Shown piece after piece: positions 45,376-54,527 of a stretch of 64,000 bases of DNA (position 1 is its first letter; each line of letters begins with the position of its first letter). A program made the translations under genes and the position numbers. The notes below the pieces were generated by a model, which saw only the letters and a program-made list of their open reading frames with translations, was not told the origin of the DNA and did no database searches. Source of the DNA: Azohydromonas australica DSM 1124 (lineage in GTDB: Bacteria > Pseudomonadota > Gammaproteobacteria > Burkholderiales > Burkholderiaceae_C); assembly GCF_000430725.1 (NCBI RefSeq), contig NZ_KE387206.1:37506-101505 (forward strand), given 5' to 3'.

Positions 45376-46899
45376 TCACTTCGACGTCGGCATCACGAAC
45401 TCCGCGCCCTTGCCGATGCTCGCGGGCCAGCGCTGCATGATCGACTTCTGCCGCGTGTAGAAGCGCACGCCTTCCTCGCCGTAGGCGTGCATGTCGCCAA
45501 ACAGGCTCTTCTTCCAGCCGCCGAAGCCCTGCCAGGCCATGGGCACGGGAATCGGCACGTTGATGCCCACCATGCCGACCTCGATGCGCCGGCCGAACTC
45601 GCGTGCCACGTTGCCGTCGCTGGTGAAGCACGACACGCCGTTGCCGAACTCGTGCGCGTTCACCAGCTCCACGGCCTGCGCGAAATCCTTCACCCGCACG
45701 CACGACAGCACCGGGCCGAAGATTTCTTCCTTGTAGATGCGCATCTCGGGCGTCACGTGGTCGAACAGCGTGCCGCCGGTGAAGAAGCCGCCCTCGTGCC
45801 CCGGCACGCTGAAGTTGCGCCCGTCCACCACGAGCTGCGCGCCTTCCTCCACGCCCGTGGCAATGAAACCCTCGATGCGCTCCAGCGCCTGGCGCGTGAC
45901 GATGGGGCCCATCTCGGCGTCCGCCTCCATGCCGTTCTTGACCTTGAGCGTCTTGGCGCGCTCGGCCAGCTTCGGAACGATGCGGTCCGCCACGTCACCC
46001 ACCAGCATCGCCACCGAGATCGCCATGCAGCGCTCGCCGGCGGAGCCGTAGGCCGCGCCGATGAGCGCGTCCACCGCCTGGTCCAGGTCGGCATCGGGCA
46101 TCACCACCAGGTGGTTCTTGGCGCCGCCCAGCGCCTGCACGCGCTTGCCGTGGCGCGCGCCGGTCTCGTAGATGTAGTGGGCGATGGGCGTGCTGCCCAC
46201 GAAGCTCACGGCCTTGACGTCCGGGTGCTCCAGCAGCGCGTCCACCGCGGCCTTGCCGCCCTGCACGACGCTGAACACGCCGTCGGGCAGCCCGGCCTGC
46301 CGCAGCAGGTCGGCCATGAGGAGCGACGCGGAAGGGTCGCGCTCGCTGGGCTTGAGGATGAACGGGTTGCCGCAGGCCAGCGCCACCGGGAACATCCAGC
46401 ATGGCACCATGACGGGGAAGTTGAAGGGCGTGATGCCGGCGACCACGCCCAGCGGCTGGCGCAGCGTCCAGTTGTCGATGCCGGTGGAGGCCTGGTCGCT
46501 GAAGTCGCCCTTGAGCAGCTGCGGGATGCCGCAGGCGAACTCCACGATCTCGATGCCGCGCGTGACCTCGCCCTGCGCGTCGCTGAACACCTTGCCGTGC
46601 TCGGCCGTGATCAGCGCCGCCAGCGTGTCGCGGTGCTCGTTCATCAGCGCCAGGAACTTGTTGAGGACGCGCGCACGGCGCAGCGGGGGCGTGTCGGCCC
46701 AGGCCGGCGCCGCCGCCTTCGCCGCCGCCACGGCCGCCGCAACCTCGTCGGCACCGCCCAGCAGCACCTGGCGCGCCACGGCGCCGGTGGCGGGGTTGAA
46801 CACGTCCTGGCGCTGCGCGCCCTCGGTGACGGCCCGGCCGCCGATCCAGTGGCCCACGGTGGCCGAGGTGAGTTCTTGAAGCCGTTCGGAAGCGCCCAT
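45376..46899 (-). CDS. mmsA: Methylmalonate-semialdehyde dehydrogenase (CoA-acylating)
   Basis: The ATG at 46899 gives 507 residues. The aldehyde dehydrogenase fold is complete: GVVAGITPFNFPVMVPCWMF, the cofactor region FVGSTPIAHYIYE, LGGAKNHLVVMPDADLDQ and the catalytic Cys291 in GSAGERCMAISVAML. The ALGGAKNH and CMAIS blocks separate MmsA from ordinary ALDHs. It converts methylmalonate- and malonate-semialdehyde to propionyl- and acetyl-CoA in valine and beta-alanine breakdown. A LysR gene is divergent and a strong terminator follows. The usual partner mmsB is not in the window. Confidence 0.92.
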   Translation of the reverse strand: MGASERLQELTSATVGHWIGGRAVTEGAQRQDVFNPATGAVARQVLLGGADEVAAAVAAAKAAAPAWADTPPLRRARVLNKFLALMNEHRDTLAALITAEHGKVFSDAQGEVTRGIEIVEFACGIPQLLKGDFSDQASTGIDNWTLRQPLGVVAGITPFNFPVMVPCWMFPVALACGNPFILKPSERDPSASLLMADLLRQAGLPDGVFSVVQGGKAAVDALLEHPDVKAVSFVGSTPIAHYIYETGARHGKRVQALGGAKNHLVVMPDADLDQAVDALIGAAYGSAGERCMAISVAMLVGDVADRIVPKLAERAKTLKVKNGMEADAEMGPIVTRQALERIEGFIATGVEEGAQLVVDGRNFSVPGHEGGFFTGGTLFDHVTPEMRIYKEEIFGPVLSCVRVKDFAQAVELVNAHEFGNGVSCFTSDGNVAREFGRRIEVGMVGINVPIPVPMAWQGFGGWKKSLFGDMHAYGEEGVRFYTRQKSIMQRWPASIGKGAEFVMPTSK

Positions 46900-46983
46900 G
46901 GAGATTGTCTCGTGGTGTGTGTGTGGAGCCCTCCAGTCTAGGAAGCGGGCACCGCGGCCACAATCGCAGCTTGCTGACCTCAT

Positions 46984-47001
46984 CGTTCAACAATCTGAAC
47001 G
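46984..47001. promoter_or_regulatory. LysR-type dyad in the mmsA/lysR divergent promoter
   Basis: CGTTCA and TGAACG are perfect 6-base inverted arms around ACAATC, containing the T-N11-A pattern of LysR-type regulators. The site lies nine bases before the LysR ATG at 47011, a position suited to autoregulation and to control of mmsA on the other strand, whose start is 85 bases away. Confidence 0.6.
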
Positions 47002-47010
47002 ACCGCCGCC

Positions 47011-47949
47011 ATGAGCGAACGCCTGCTGTCCCCCGTCCTGGCCGACCTGCACTTGCTCACCGTGCTGGCCACCACGCGCAGCTACACCCAGGCGGCGAAG
47101 CGGCTGGGCATCTCCAAGGCCTCGGCGAGCATGCGCATTAGCGAGCTGGAGCGCGCCGCGGGCGTGCCGCTGGTGCGGCGCAGCTCGCGCTCGGTGGCGC
47201 TGACCGAGGCCGGGCAGCAGCTGGTGGACGAGGTGGAGGGCGCCTTCGCCCGCATCGAGCAGGGTTTCAGCGGCGTGCGCGACCTGGTGGGGCAGCCGCG
47301 CGGCCTGGTGCGCGTGAGTGCGCCCGTGGCGCTGGGGCGGCAGGTGATCGGACCGCTGCTGCCCGGCTTCCTGGTGGCGTACCCGGAGATCCGGCTGGAG
47401 CTGGACCTGAGCGACCGTCTGGTGAATCTGGCGCAGGAGGGTTTCGACCTCGCCATCCGCCACACCCAGGCGCCGCCCGAGACGCACGTGGCCTGGGTGC
47501 TGTGCGAGACGCGCACCTGGCTGGTGGCGCACCGCGACTACCTGGCGCGGCACGGCACGCCCGCGCACCCTTCCGAGCTGGCGCAGCACCGCTGCCTGCC
47601 GTACCTGCGCGGCGGCGGCACGCAGCGCTGGGACTTCGAGCGGGCGCTGCCGCGCAAGCGCGCCGAGCGCGTCAGCGTGCCGGTGGGCGGCCCCTTCAAG
47701 GCCAACAACAGCGAGCTGCTGCGCGAGGCGGTGCTGGGCGGGCTGGGCATCGGGCTGCTGCCGGACTTCTCCTGCGCCGCCGCGCTGCGCGAAGGCGCGC
47801 TGGTGCCGCTGCTGCCGGACTGGAGGCCCGTGGGCTTCTTCGGCGAGCGCCTCTACGCGCTGCGGCCCTACGCGCCGCAGGTGCCGCGCGCGGTGCAGTG
47901 CCTGGTGGACTATCTGCGGCAGCGGCTGGCCGGCGGCGTGGGCGCCTGA
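47011..47949 (+). CDS. LysR-family transcriptional regulator, probable regulator of mmsA
   Basis: A 312-residue LTTR. The N-terminal helix-turn-helix reads SYTQAAKRLGISKASASMRISELE (about residues 29-52) and is followed by the two-lobe periplasmic-binding-like effector domain (FDLAIRHTQAPPETHVAWVL, LGGLGIGLLPDF). It is divergent from mmsA with a 111-bp spacer that contains a LysR-type dyad. Family rule: such divergent pairs are usually regulator and target. Confidence 0.88.
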   Translation: MSERLLSPVLADLHLLTVLATTRSYTQAAKRLGISKASASMRISELERAAGVPLVRRSSRSVALTEAGQQLVDEVEGAFARIEQGFSGVRDLVGQPRGLVRVSAPVALGRQVIGPLLPGFLVAYPEIRLELDLSDRLVNLAQEGFDLAIRHTQAPPETHVAWVLCETRTWLVAHRDYLARHGTPAHPSELAQHRCLPYLRGGGTQRWDFERALPRKRAERVSVPVGGPFKANNSELLREAVLGGLGIGLLPDFSCAAALREGALVPLLPDWRPVGFFGERLYALRPYAPQVPRAVQCLVDYLRQRLAGGVGA

Positions 47950-48045
47950 GCCGGCTTCGGTGGCCGCACGCCACGCCGCGCCCGGGGCAGGGCGGCTTTT
48001 GAAACTGCGACACTGGCGGGTTTCTCCCCCGAGCGTTTGAAGACC

Positions 48046-48909
48046 ATGTTCGACAGCAACGAGACCCTGGAGGCGGCGCTGGCGCGCAACGTGCGCGATG
48101 CGCTGATGGAAGACATCGGCCGCGGCGACTGGACGGCGCAGCTCGTGCCTGCCGGCCGCTGCGTGCAGGCCCAGGTGGTGGCGAAGGAGGCGGCCGTGAT
48201 CGCCGGCCGTCCCTGGTTCGATGCCTGCTTCCACGCGCTGGACCCCGACGCGCGCCTGGCCTGGGCGGTGCAGGAAGGCGACCGCGTCGAGGCCGGCACG
48301 GTGCTGGTGCGCATCGAGGCCGACGCCCGCGCGCAGCTCTCGGCCGAGCGCCCGGCGCTGAACTTCCTGCAGACGCTCTCGGCCGTGGCCACCGTCACGC
48401 GCCAGTACGTGGAGGCCATCCAGGGCCTGTCGCCCAACCCGCGCGGCTGCAAGGTGCTGGACACGCGCAAGACGCTGCCCGGGCTGCGCCAGGCGCAGAA
48501 GTACGCTGTGCGCGTGGGCGGCGGCCACAACCACCGCATGGCGCTGTGGGACGGCATCCTGATCAAGGAGAACCACATCGCCGCGGCCGGCGGCATCCGC
48601 CCCGCGCTGGAGGCCGCCTTCGCGCTGAACGCCGGCGTGGACGTGCAGATCGAGGTGGAAAGCCTGGACGAGCTGCAGCAGGCGCTGGAGTCGGGCGCGA
48701 AGAACGTGCTGCTGGACGACTTCACATTCGAGGACATGGAGCGCGCCTGCGCGCTCAACGCCGGGCGCGCGGTGCTGGAGGTCTCCGGCGGCGTGGACCT
48801 GGACTCCATCCGCCGCATCGCCGCAACCGGCGTGGACCGCATCTCCAGCGGCAAGCTCACCAAGGACGTGCGCGCGGTGGACTTGTCCATGCGCATCGTC
48901 ACTGCCTGA
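48046..48909 (+). CDS. nadC: Nicotinate-nucleotide pyrophosphorylase (carboxylating)
   Basis: A 287-residue quinolinate phosphoribosyltransferase of NAD synthesis. I take ATG 48046; TTG 48037 is an in-frame alternative. Motifs include EDIGRGDWTAQLV, RPALNFLQTLSAVAT (quinolinate binding), LDTRKTLPGLR and HNHRMALWDGILIKENH, with IEVESLDELQ and LLDDFTF towards the PRPP site and EVSGGVDLDSIRRIA at the end. All expected residues are there. It lies only 19 bases before the oxidoreductase gene, though the two have no functional link. Confidence 0.93.
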   Translation: MFDSNETLEAALARNVRDALMEDIGRGDWTAQLVPAGRCVQAQVVAKEAAVIAGRPWFDACFHALDPDARLAWAVQEGDRVEAGTVLVRIEADARAQLSAERPALNFLQTLSAVATVTRQYVEAIQGLSPNPRGCKVLDTRKTLPGLRQAQKYAVRVGGGHNHRMALWDGILIKENHIAAAGGIRPALEAAFALNAGVDVQIEVESLDELQQALESGAKNVLLDDFTFEDMERACALNAGRAVLEVSGGVDLDSIRRIAATGVDRISSGKLTKDVRAVDLSMRIVTA

Positions 48910-48928
48910 ACCCACCAGAGGCCCCACC

Positions 48929-49903
48929 ATGACCGTCATCCAGACCCACGCTGACACGCAGATGCCGCTGCGCATTGCCCGCATCACCGACGCCGCCGAC
49001 GGCATCCGCAGCTTCGAGCTGGTGCAGCCCGACGGCTCGGAGCTGCCGCCGTTCACCCCGGGCTCGCATGTCAAGGTGCAGGTGCCCAACGGGCTGCTGC
49101 GCAAGTACTCGCTGTGCAATGACCCGGCCGAGCGCCACCGCTACGTCATCACCGTCAAGCGCGATGCGCAGGGCCAGGGCGGCTCCATGAGCCTGTGCGA
49201 CGAGGCCAGGGAAGGCGACACGCTGCCGACTTCGCTGCCGGACAACGCCTTCCCGCTGGTTGAAGACGCCAAGCGCTACATCTTCATCGCCGGCGGCATC
49301 GGCATCACGCCCATCCTGTCCATGATCCGCAGCTTCGGCGAGCTGCCCCCGGCGCCTTGGAAGCTCTACTACCTCAGCCGTTCGCCCGAGACCACGGCGT
49401 TCCTGCAGGACCTGAGCGCCCCGGAGTACAAGGGCAAGGTCGTGATCCACCACGACCATGGCGACCCGGACAATTCGCTGGATCTGTGGCCGGTGCTGGA
49501 GCGCCCCACCCCGGGCACGCATGTCTACTGCTGCGGTCCGCGCGGCCTGATGGACTCGGTACGCGACATGGCCGGACACTGGTCGGGCAAGAACGTGCAT
49601 TTCGAGAGCTTCAACGAAGGCGGCGGCGTGCGTCCCGACGACAAGCCTTTCACTGTCACGGTGGTCAAGACCGGGCAGCACTTCGAGGTGCCCGTGGGCA
49701 AAACGATCCTCGCAGTGCTGCGCGATCATGGCTGCAACGTGCCTTCCTCCTGCGAAAGCGGCACGTGCGGCACCTGCCGCACCAAGCTGGTCTCCGGCGA
49801 GGCGGACCACCGCGACATGGTGCTGATGCCTGAGGAGATGGAGAGCCAGATCATGATCTGTGTCTCCCGGGCCAAAGGCACTGAACTGGTGATTGACCTG
49901 TGA
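48929..49903 (+). CDS. PDR/VanB-family oxygenase reductase
   Basis: A 324-residue flavin-iron-sulfur reductase. Domains in order: FMN/FAD-binding barrel with LLRKYSLCND, NAD-binding domain with IFIAGGIGITPILSMI, and a C-terminal plant-type 2Fe-2S ferredoxin with CESGTCGTCRTKL (near residue 275) and the fourth ligand Cys311 in MICVSRAKG. This order is that of phthalate dioxygenase reductase and VanB. It passes electrons from NAD(P)H to a Rieske or similar oxygenase, but no oxygenase gene is visible in the window. Ribosome site AGAGG. GTG of the next gene overlaps its stop. Confidence 0.9.
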   Translation: MTVIQTHADTQMPLRIARITDAADGIRSFELVQPDGSELPPFTPGSHVKVQVPNGLLRKYSLCNDPAERHRYVITVKRDAQGQGGSMSLCDEAREGDTLPTSLPDNAFPLVEDAKRYIFIAGGIGITPILSMIRSFGELPPAPWKLYYLSRSPETTAFLQDLSAPEYKGKVVIHHDHGDPDNSLDLWPVLERPTPGTHVYCCGPRGLMDSVRDMAGHWSGKNVHFESFNEGGGVRPDDKPFTVTVVKTGQHFEVPVGKTILAVLRDHGCNVPSSCESGTCGTCRTKLVSGEADHRDMVLMPEEMESQIMICVSRAKGTELVIDL

Positions 49904-51102
49904 GCGCGCTGCCCACGCGCAGGCTCCGCCTGGGGGTTGCAGGCCTGGGGCGAGCCTTCTCGCTGATGCTGCCCACCTTCCTGGCGGACACCCGCATTGA
50001 ACTGGCCGCGGCCTGCGATCCGCGCGAAGCCGCGCGCGAGCAGTTCGCGCGGGACTTCCAGGCTCCGGTGTTCGAGGACATCGAAGCGCTGGCGGCGCAG
50101 GGCGGCGTGGATGCCATCTACATCGCCAGCCCGCACCAGTTCCATGCGGCGCATACCCGTATGGCCGCGGCCCACGGCAAGCATGTGCTGGTCGAGAAAC
50201 CCATGGCCATCACGCTGCCCGAGTGCGACGACATGGTCCAGGCCTGCGCCGCGGCCGGCGTGCACCTCATCGTCGGCCATTGCCACAGCTTCGACACGCC
50301 CTACCTCATGTCCCGCAAGCTGATCGAGGCTGGTGGACTCGGTCGCGTGCGCATGATCCAGGCGCTGAACTACACCGACTTCCTCTACCGGCCGCGCCGG
50401 CCGGAAGAGCTGCAGACCGAGGCCGGCGGCGGCGTGGTGTTCAGCCAGGCGGCGCACCAGGTGGACGTGGTGCGCCTGCTCGCAGGCAGCCGCGCTACCC
50501 GGGTGCGCGCCGTGATGGGCCAGTGGGACCCGGCACGGCCCACCGAGGGGGCCTACTCCGCGCTGCTGTGGTTCGAGGACGGCGCCTTCGCGTCCCTGAC
50601 CTACAGCGGCTATGGCCGCTTCGACAGCGACGAGTGGTGCGGCTGGACCGGGGAGATGGGCAGCCCCAAGGACGCGCAGGCTTATGGCCAGGCCCGGCGC
50701 CGGCTCGCCAGCGTGGCGTCTGCCGAGGACGAAGCGCGGCTCAAGGCTGCCGGTACCTACGGCGGCCCGGCCTGGAAGCTTCCGGCGCCCGGCACCGCTG
50801 CGCCAGCGCACCAGCACTTCGGGCCGGTGATCGTAAGCTGCGAGCATGGCGACCTGCGCCCCATGCCCGATGCGCTCTGGGTCTATGGCGACAGCCGCCG
50901 CGAGCGCATCGAGCTGCCGGCACCTGCCGTGCCGCGCTTCGAGGTGATTGACGAGCTGGTGGACGCGGTGCTGCATGGCGCCAGGCCGCTGCACGACGGG
51001 CCCTGGGCGCGCGCCACGCTGGAGATCTGCCTGGCGCTGCTGACTTCGGCACGGGAAGGCCGCGACGTGGAACTGAGCCGCCAGGTGGCTTTGCGAGAAT
51101 GA
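49900..51102 (+). CDS. Gfo/Idh/MocA-family dehydrogenase (phthalate-dihydrodiol-dehydrogenase-like)
   Basis: Starts at GTG 49900, overlapping the reductase stop by four bases; 400 residues. The Rossmann start is RLGVAGLGRAFSLML, and the catalytic signature VLVEKPMAI (Lys near residue 99) plus HQVDVVRLL are those of the family. The closest recognisable context is the 4,5-dihydrodiol dehydrogenase of phthalate degradation (Pht4/OphB-like), which belongs to this family and is paired with a PDR reductase. That pairing is inferred from the neighbour alone. A MarR gene overlaps its stop. Confidence 0.83.
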   Translation: MSALPTRRLRLGVAGLGRAFSLMLPTFLADTRIELAAACDPREAAREQFARDFQAPVFEDIEALAAQGGVDAIYIASPHQFHAAHTRMAAAHGKHVLVEKPMAITLPECDDMVQACAAAGVHLIVGHCHSFDTPYLMSRKLIEAGGLGRVRMIQALNYTDFLYRPRRPEELQTEAGGGVVFSQAAHQVDVVRLLAGSRATRVRAVMGQWDPARPTEGAYSALLWFEDGAFASLTYSGYGRFDSDEWCGWTGEMGSPKDAQAYGQARRRLASVASAEDEARLKAAGTYGGPAWKLPAPGTAAPAHQHFGPVIVSCEHGDLRPMPDALWVYGDSRRERIELPAPAVPRFEVIDELVDAVLHGARPLHDGPWARATLEICLALLTSAREGRDVELSRQVALRE

Positions 51103-51641
51103 GCCACTTCGCCATGTCCACTGTCGCCGCCGTGCCCAAAGCCCCAGCCTCCAGAGAGATCGAAGCCGCCAGCCGGATCCTGCGCCATTGGCATGAAGCG
51201 GTCCCCGAGGACCGCATGGCGCACCTGGTCAAGGACGCCACGCGCTCGTTCCTGCGCGCACTGCAGCAGCGGCTGGCACGCCATGACGTGGCGCTGGGGC
51301 ACTGGACCTTCCTGCGCATCCTCTGGGAACGCGATGGCCTGACCAAGCGCGAGCTCAGCGTCGAGGCGGGCGTGTCCGAGCCGACGACATTCACGGCACT
51401 GCGCGCCATGGAAGCGCTGGGCTACGTGCGCCTGGAGCAGCGGCCCGACAACCGCAAGAACGTCTACGTGTTTCTCACGCCCGAGGGACGCAAGCTCAAG
51501 CGGCAGCTGGTGCCCATGGCCGAGGAGGTCAACGCCATTGCGACACGCGGCGTGCCCGAGGCCGACGTGGCCACCGCGCGCCGGGTCCTGTTGTCCATGA
51601 TCGAGAACCTGGCGCAGGACGAAGGGAACCCGGGACCTTGA
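51099..51641 (+). CDS. MarR-family transcriptional regulator
   Basis: A 180-residue winged helix-turn-helix regulator. The recognition helix region is RELSVEAGVSEPTTFTALRAMEALGYV, followed by the wing RPDNRKNVYVFLTPEGRKL. Its ATG overlaps the dehydrogenase stop (ATGA), so it is encoded in the operon it probably represses, likely with an aromatic acid as inducer. The N-terminal ~40 residues are extra. Confidence 0.88.
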   Translation: MSHFAMSTVAAVPKAPASREIEAASRILRHWHEAVPEDRMAHLVKDATRSFLRALQQRLARHDVALGHWTFLRILWERDGLTKRELSVEAGVSEPTTFTALRAMEALGYVRLEQRPDNRKNVYVFLTPEGRKLKRQLVPMAEEVNAIATRGVPEADVATARRVLLSMIENLAQDEGNPGP

Positions 51642-51771
51642 TACCCCAAGCGGCCACCTGGCCACCCGCCGAGGGCCGTGGACGCGGGAGGGCGGGCCTG
51701 GCGTGGTGACCGAGACCCTTTGCGCAGCTCGATTCCAGGCGGCGAGCTGGGCCCACACGCATGCATGAGCC

Positions 51772-52686
51772 ATGAACCTCTACGAAGAAGACCTGAACCT
51801 GCTTCTCGTATTCGAGGCACTGCTTGAAACCCGCAGCGTATCCAAGGCCAGTGAACGCCTCAACGTCAGCCAGCCCTCGATGAGCAATGCGCTGGCCAAG
51901 CTGCGCAAGGCCTTCGACGACCCGATGTTCATCCGGGTGAAGAACACGATGGAGCCCACGCCGCGGGCGCTGAGCATTGCCGTCGCGGTGCAGGACATCT
52001 TGGCACGCGCGCGCTCCGAGGTATTCCAGCGGCACAGCTTCGACCCGCGGCAATCGAGCCAGACCTTCACGCTGTGCATGACCGACCTGGCGCAGGCCGC
52101 CTACCTGCCCAGGATCATCAACGCCATGCAGGCAGAGGCGCCGAACGCGAAACTGCGCGCCATGTCGCCCATCGCGGAGCGCATGGAGGAAGGACTGGAA
52201 TCCGGGACTGTTGACTTGGCTGTCGGGTACTTCCCGGACATCAACGAGGCCGGCGTCTTCCAACAGCGGCTGCTGCGCAATAGCGGCTTCAGCTGCATCG
52301 TCAATCGCCACAACCCGTATCTCGAAGACGGCTGGCTCACCGCAGCGTCCTTCGCCAGCGCGCCCCATGTCGCCATCCGTACCGAGGGCCGCAGCCACGA
52401 AGTGATCGACATGAAGATGGCCGAGCTGGGCGTTTCTCGCCATGTCGTCCTCACGGTGCCGAACTACCTGGGCTTGCTGAGCATCATTCCTCAAACCGAG
52501 CTCATGGCAGTCATCCCGAATGACCTGTCGCGGATGTGCCAGCGCCAGGAAGCCATCGAAGTTCATCCCCTGCCCTTCGAGAGCCCGACGGTGGCAGTCA
52601 CCCAGGTTTGGCATCGCCGCTACGACCAGGATGCGGCCAACAAGTGGCTGCGTGCCCTCGTCAAGCGCTGCCTGGGCGACCTCTGA
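51772..52686 (+). CDS. LysR-family transcriptional regulator (NodD/PNR type)
   Basis: A 304-residue LTTR whose N-terminus NLYEEDLNLLLVFEALLETRS and helix-turn-helix SKASERLNVSQPSMSNALAKLRK belong to the NodD/SyrM-like branch. The effector domain includes DLAVGYFPDINEAGVFQQRL. It lies upstream of, and in the same direction as, the cluster of binding proteins and catabolic enzymes, and a gap with dyad symmetry follows, so it is the likely regulator of that cluster. Confidence 0.87.
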   Translation: MNLYEEDLNLLLVFEALLETRSVSKASERLNVSQPSMSNALAKLRKAFDDPMFIRVKNTMEPTPRALSIAVAVQDILARARSEVFQRHSFDPRQSSQTFTLCMTDLAQAAYLPRIINAMQAEAPNAKLRAMSPIAERMEEGLESGTVDLAVGYFPDINEAGVFQQRLLRNSGFSCIVNRHNPYLEDGWLTAASFASAPHVAIRTEGRSHEVIDMKMAELGVSRHVVLTVPNYLGLLSIIPQTELMAVIPNDLSRMCQRQEAIEVHPLPFESPTVAVTQVWHRRYDQDAANKWLRALVKRCLGDL

Positions 52687-52810
52687 ACCCAGCACGCGGC
52701 TACCGTTGCCCGGGCGACCAAATCTCCTGTTTTGCTTTCACTGCCACGACGTGGCCGGTGTGATCTCGGCCGCCCCATAGGGCTGGCACTTACGGGATAA
52801 CGAGTGCGAC

Positions 52811-52857
52811 ATTCGTTTTTCCGATACAGCGAATAGCCGCGGACACGTTGTGTCCGC
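52811..52857. promoter_or_regulatory. Dyad-symmetry sites upstream of the first Bug binding protein
   Basis: Two elements lie in the 260-bp gap. ATTCG (52811-52815) and CGAAT (52830-52834) are inverted arms 14 bases apart. GCGGACAC (52839-52846) and GTGTCCGC (52850-52857) are perfect 8-base arms with a 3-base loop. They could be operator sites for the LysR protein encoded just before, or the second could be a short hairpin in the transcript leader. No clear -35/-10 pair was found. Confidence 0.5.
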
Positions 52858-52946
52858 CCTATGGGCTGACCAGAATCAAGCCCAACAACCCGGTGCGTGC
52901 GACAAGCGGTCCACAGACACCGACACAGAGCCAGGAGATTTTCACC

Positions 52947-53924
52947 ATGCACACCACCAAGGGCCTTGTTGCGCTTGCCATTTCGCTGTCCTGCGCCGGC
53001 CTTACGGCCAATGCGCGGGCGCAGGCAGCTGGCGACTATCCGAGCAAGCCGATCAGGCTGGTTGTACCCTTCCCGGCGGGTGGCCCTACCGACTTGCTGG
53101 CGCGTGTCGTCGGGCAACGCATGAGTGAGTCGATGCGGCAGACAATCGTCGTGGACAACAAGCCCGGTGGCAACACGATCATCGGGGCCGATGCCGTTGC
53201 CAAGGCACCGCCTGACGGCTACACGCTGCTGATGGCGGTGGACAACACGCTGGTGATGAACCAGTACCTTTACTCCAAGCTGCCCTACGACCCCTTCAAG
53301 GACTTCGAGCCCGTCGGCAAGGTGGCCGTGTCGCCCTTGTTGGTGGTGACGAACCAGGCAGGCCCCCAATCCATGCAGGAACTGGTGGCGCAAACCAAGG
53401 CGGCGCCGGCCAAGGTGAGCTACGGCTTTGGCACCTTCACCACGCAGCTCTCGGGAGAGCTTCTCAAGCGCACGCTGGGCAAGGGCGTGATTTCGGTTCC
53501 CTACAAGGGCAGCTCGGGCACGACGCAAGGCCTGCTGTCCAACGATGTGACGTTCACGATCGACGGCATCACCGCGGCCTTGCCGCACATCGAGAAAGGC
53601 ACGCTGCGGCCGCTGGCCCGCCTGAGCTCCAAGTCGATCCCGGCGCTGGCCAGCGTGCCTACGCTCACCGAAGCCGGTGTCAAGGTTCCGGACATCGACG
53701 TATGGATGGCACTGCTTGCACCCAAGGGCACGCCGGCTGGCATCGTGGCCAAGCTCAACCGTGAGCTGACGCAGGCGCTGGCGGCCAAGGACGTGCAGGA
53801 CAAGCTCCAGAGCGCCGGTTTGCTGGCCGACCCCAGTTCAGCGCAAGGGCTGCGCAACTTCATGACGTCGGAAGCCGCCCGCTGGCGTCCGGTCATCAAA
53901 GAAGCCGGCATCAAGATCGACTGA
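52947..53924 (+). CDS. Bug-family periplasmic substrate-binding protein 1
   Basis: The ATG at 52947 is preceded by AGGAG; 325 residues with a Sec signal peptide ending near ARAQA. The Bug/TctC fold shows YPSKPIRLVVPFPAGGPTDL, VVDNKPGGNTIIGAD, DGYTLLMAVDN and PYKGSSGTT. Bug proteins bind small carboxylates and feed TTT transporters or sensors. No TctAB membrane genes are present. It probably captures the acid degraded by this cluster. Confidence 0.9.
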   Translation: MHTTKGLVALAISLSCAGLTANARAQAAGDYPSKPIRLVVPFPAGGPTDLLARVVGQRMSESMRQTIVVDNKPGGNTIIGADAVAKAPPDGYTLLMAVDNTLVMNQYLYSKLPYDPFKDFEPVGKVAVSPLLVVTNQAGPQSMQELVAQTKAAPAKVSYGFGTFTTQLSGELLKRTLGKGVISVPYKGSSGTTQGLLSNDVTFTIDGITAALPHIEKGTLRPLARLSSKSIPALASVPTLTEAGVKVPDIDVWMALLAPKGTPAGIVAKLNRELTQALAAKDVQDKLQSAGLLADPSSAQGLRNFMTSEAARWRPVIKEAGIKID

Positions 53925-53955
53925 CCCCTTTCCATCCACTGCGAAGGATCGCCCC

Positions 53956-54480
53956 ATGAGCACCACCACGGAATCCCAGACGTTTGCACCCATCGTCAAC
54001 AGCGCCGCGGAATGGCGCGACGAGATGCAGCGCCTGTCCCGGCCGGGACAGCCCAGTTTCTTCCACATCCGCGCCAAGCTGCCCAAGCAGGGCCGTACCA
54101 ACCAGGTGCTGGGCGCGTCGCGCCACATGAACGTCGTGCTCAAGACCTACGCCAGCGGCGGGGAGAACGAGATCCACGCCCACTCCAACGAGGACCATGT
54201 CTTCGTCGTCCTGCAAGGCGGCGCCGTATTCCACGGTCCGCGCGACGAGACCCGCGAGGTGGGCAAGAACGATTGCGTGCTGCTGCCGGCCAACACCTTC
54301 TACTGGTTCCAGGCCAAGGAGGACATGGAGCCCCTGGTGATGCTGCGCATCGGCGCGCACATCGACCCCGACAGCGATGTCCTGGCACGCATTGGGCTCG
54401 ACGGCGCTCCGTTCGACGGCTACTCCGAGAAGAACAAGGAAGTGCCGGTGGTCCTGCACGAGAACCGGATCTTCGAGTAA
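53956..54480 (+). CDS. Cupin-domain protein
   Basis: A 174-residue single-domain cupin. Motif 1 is GGENEIHAHSNEDHVFVVLQG, with His, His and Asp/His at metal-ligand spacing; motif 2 is PANTFYWFQAKED. No secretion signal. Such small cupins in catabolic clusters are dioxygenases, isomerases or decarboxylase helpers. It lies between the first Bug gene and the amidohydrolase gene on the same strand; the substrate is not known. Confidence 0.83.
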   Translation: MSTTTESQTFAPIVNSAAEWRDEMQRLSRPGQPSFFHIRAKLPKQGRTNQVLGASRHMNVVLKTYASGGENEIHAHSNEDHVFVVLQGGAVFHGPRDETREVGKNDCVLLPANTFYWFQAKEDMEPLVMLRIGAHIDPDSDVLARIGLDGAPFDGYSEKNKEVPVVLHENRIFE

Positions 54481-54527
54481 GTCGCTGCTCGCGCCATCCC
54501 ATATCCATCCACCTTGCGGCCCCACCC

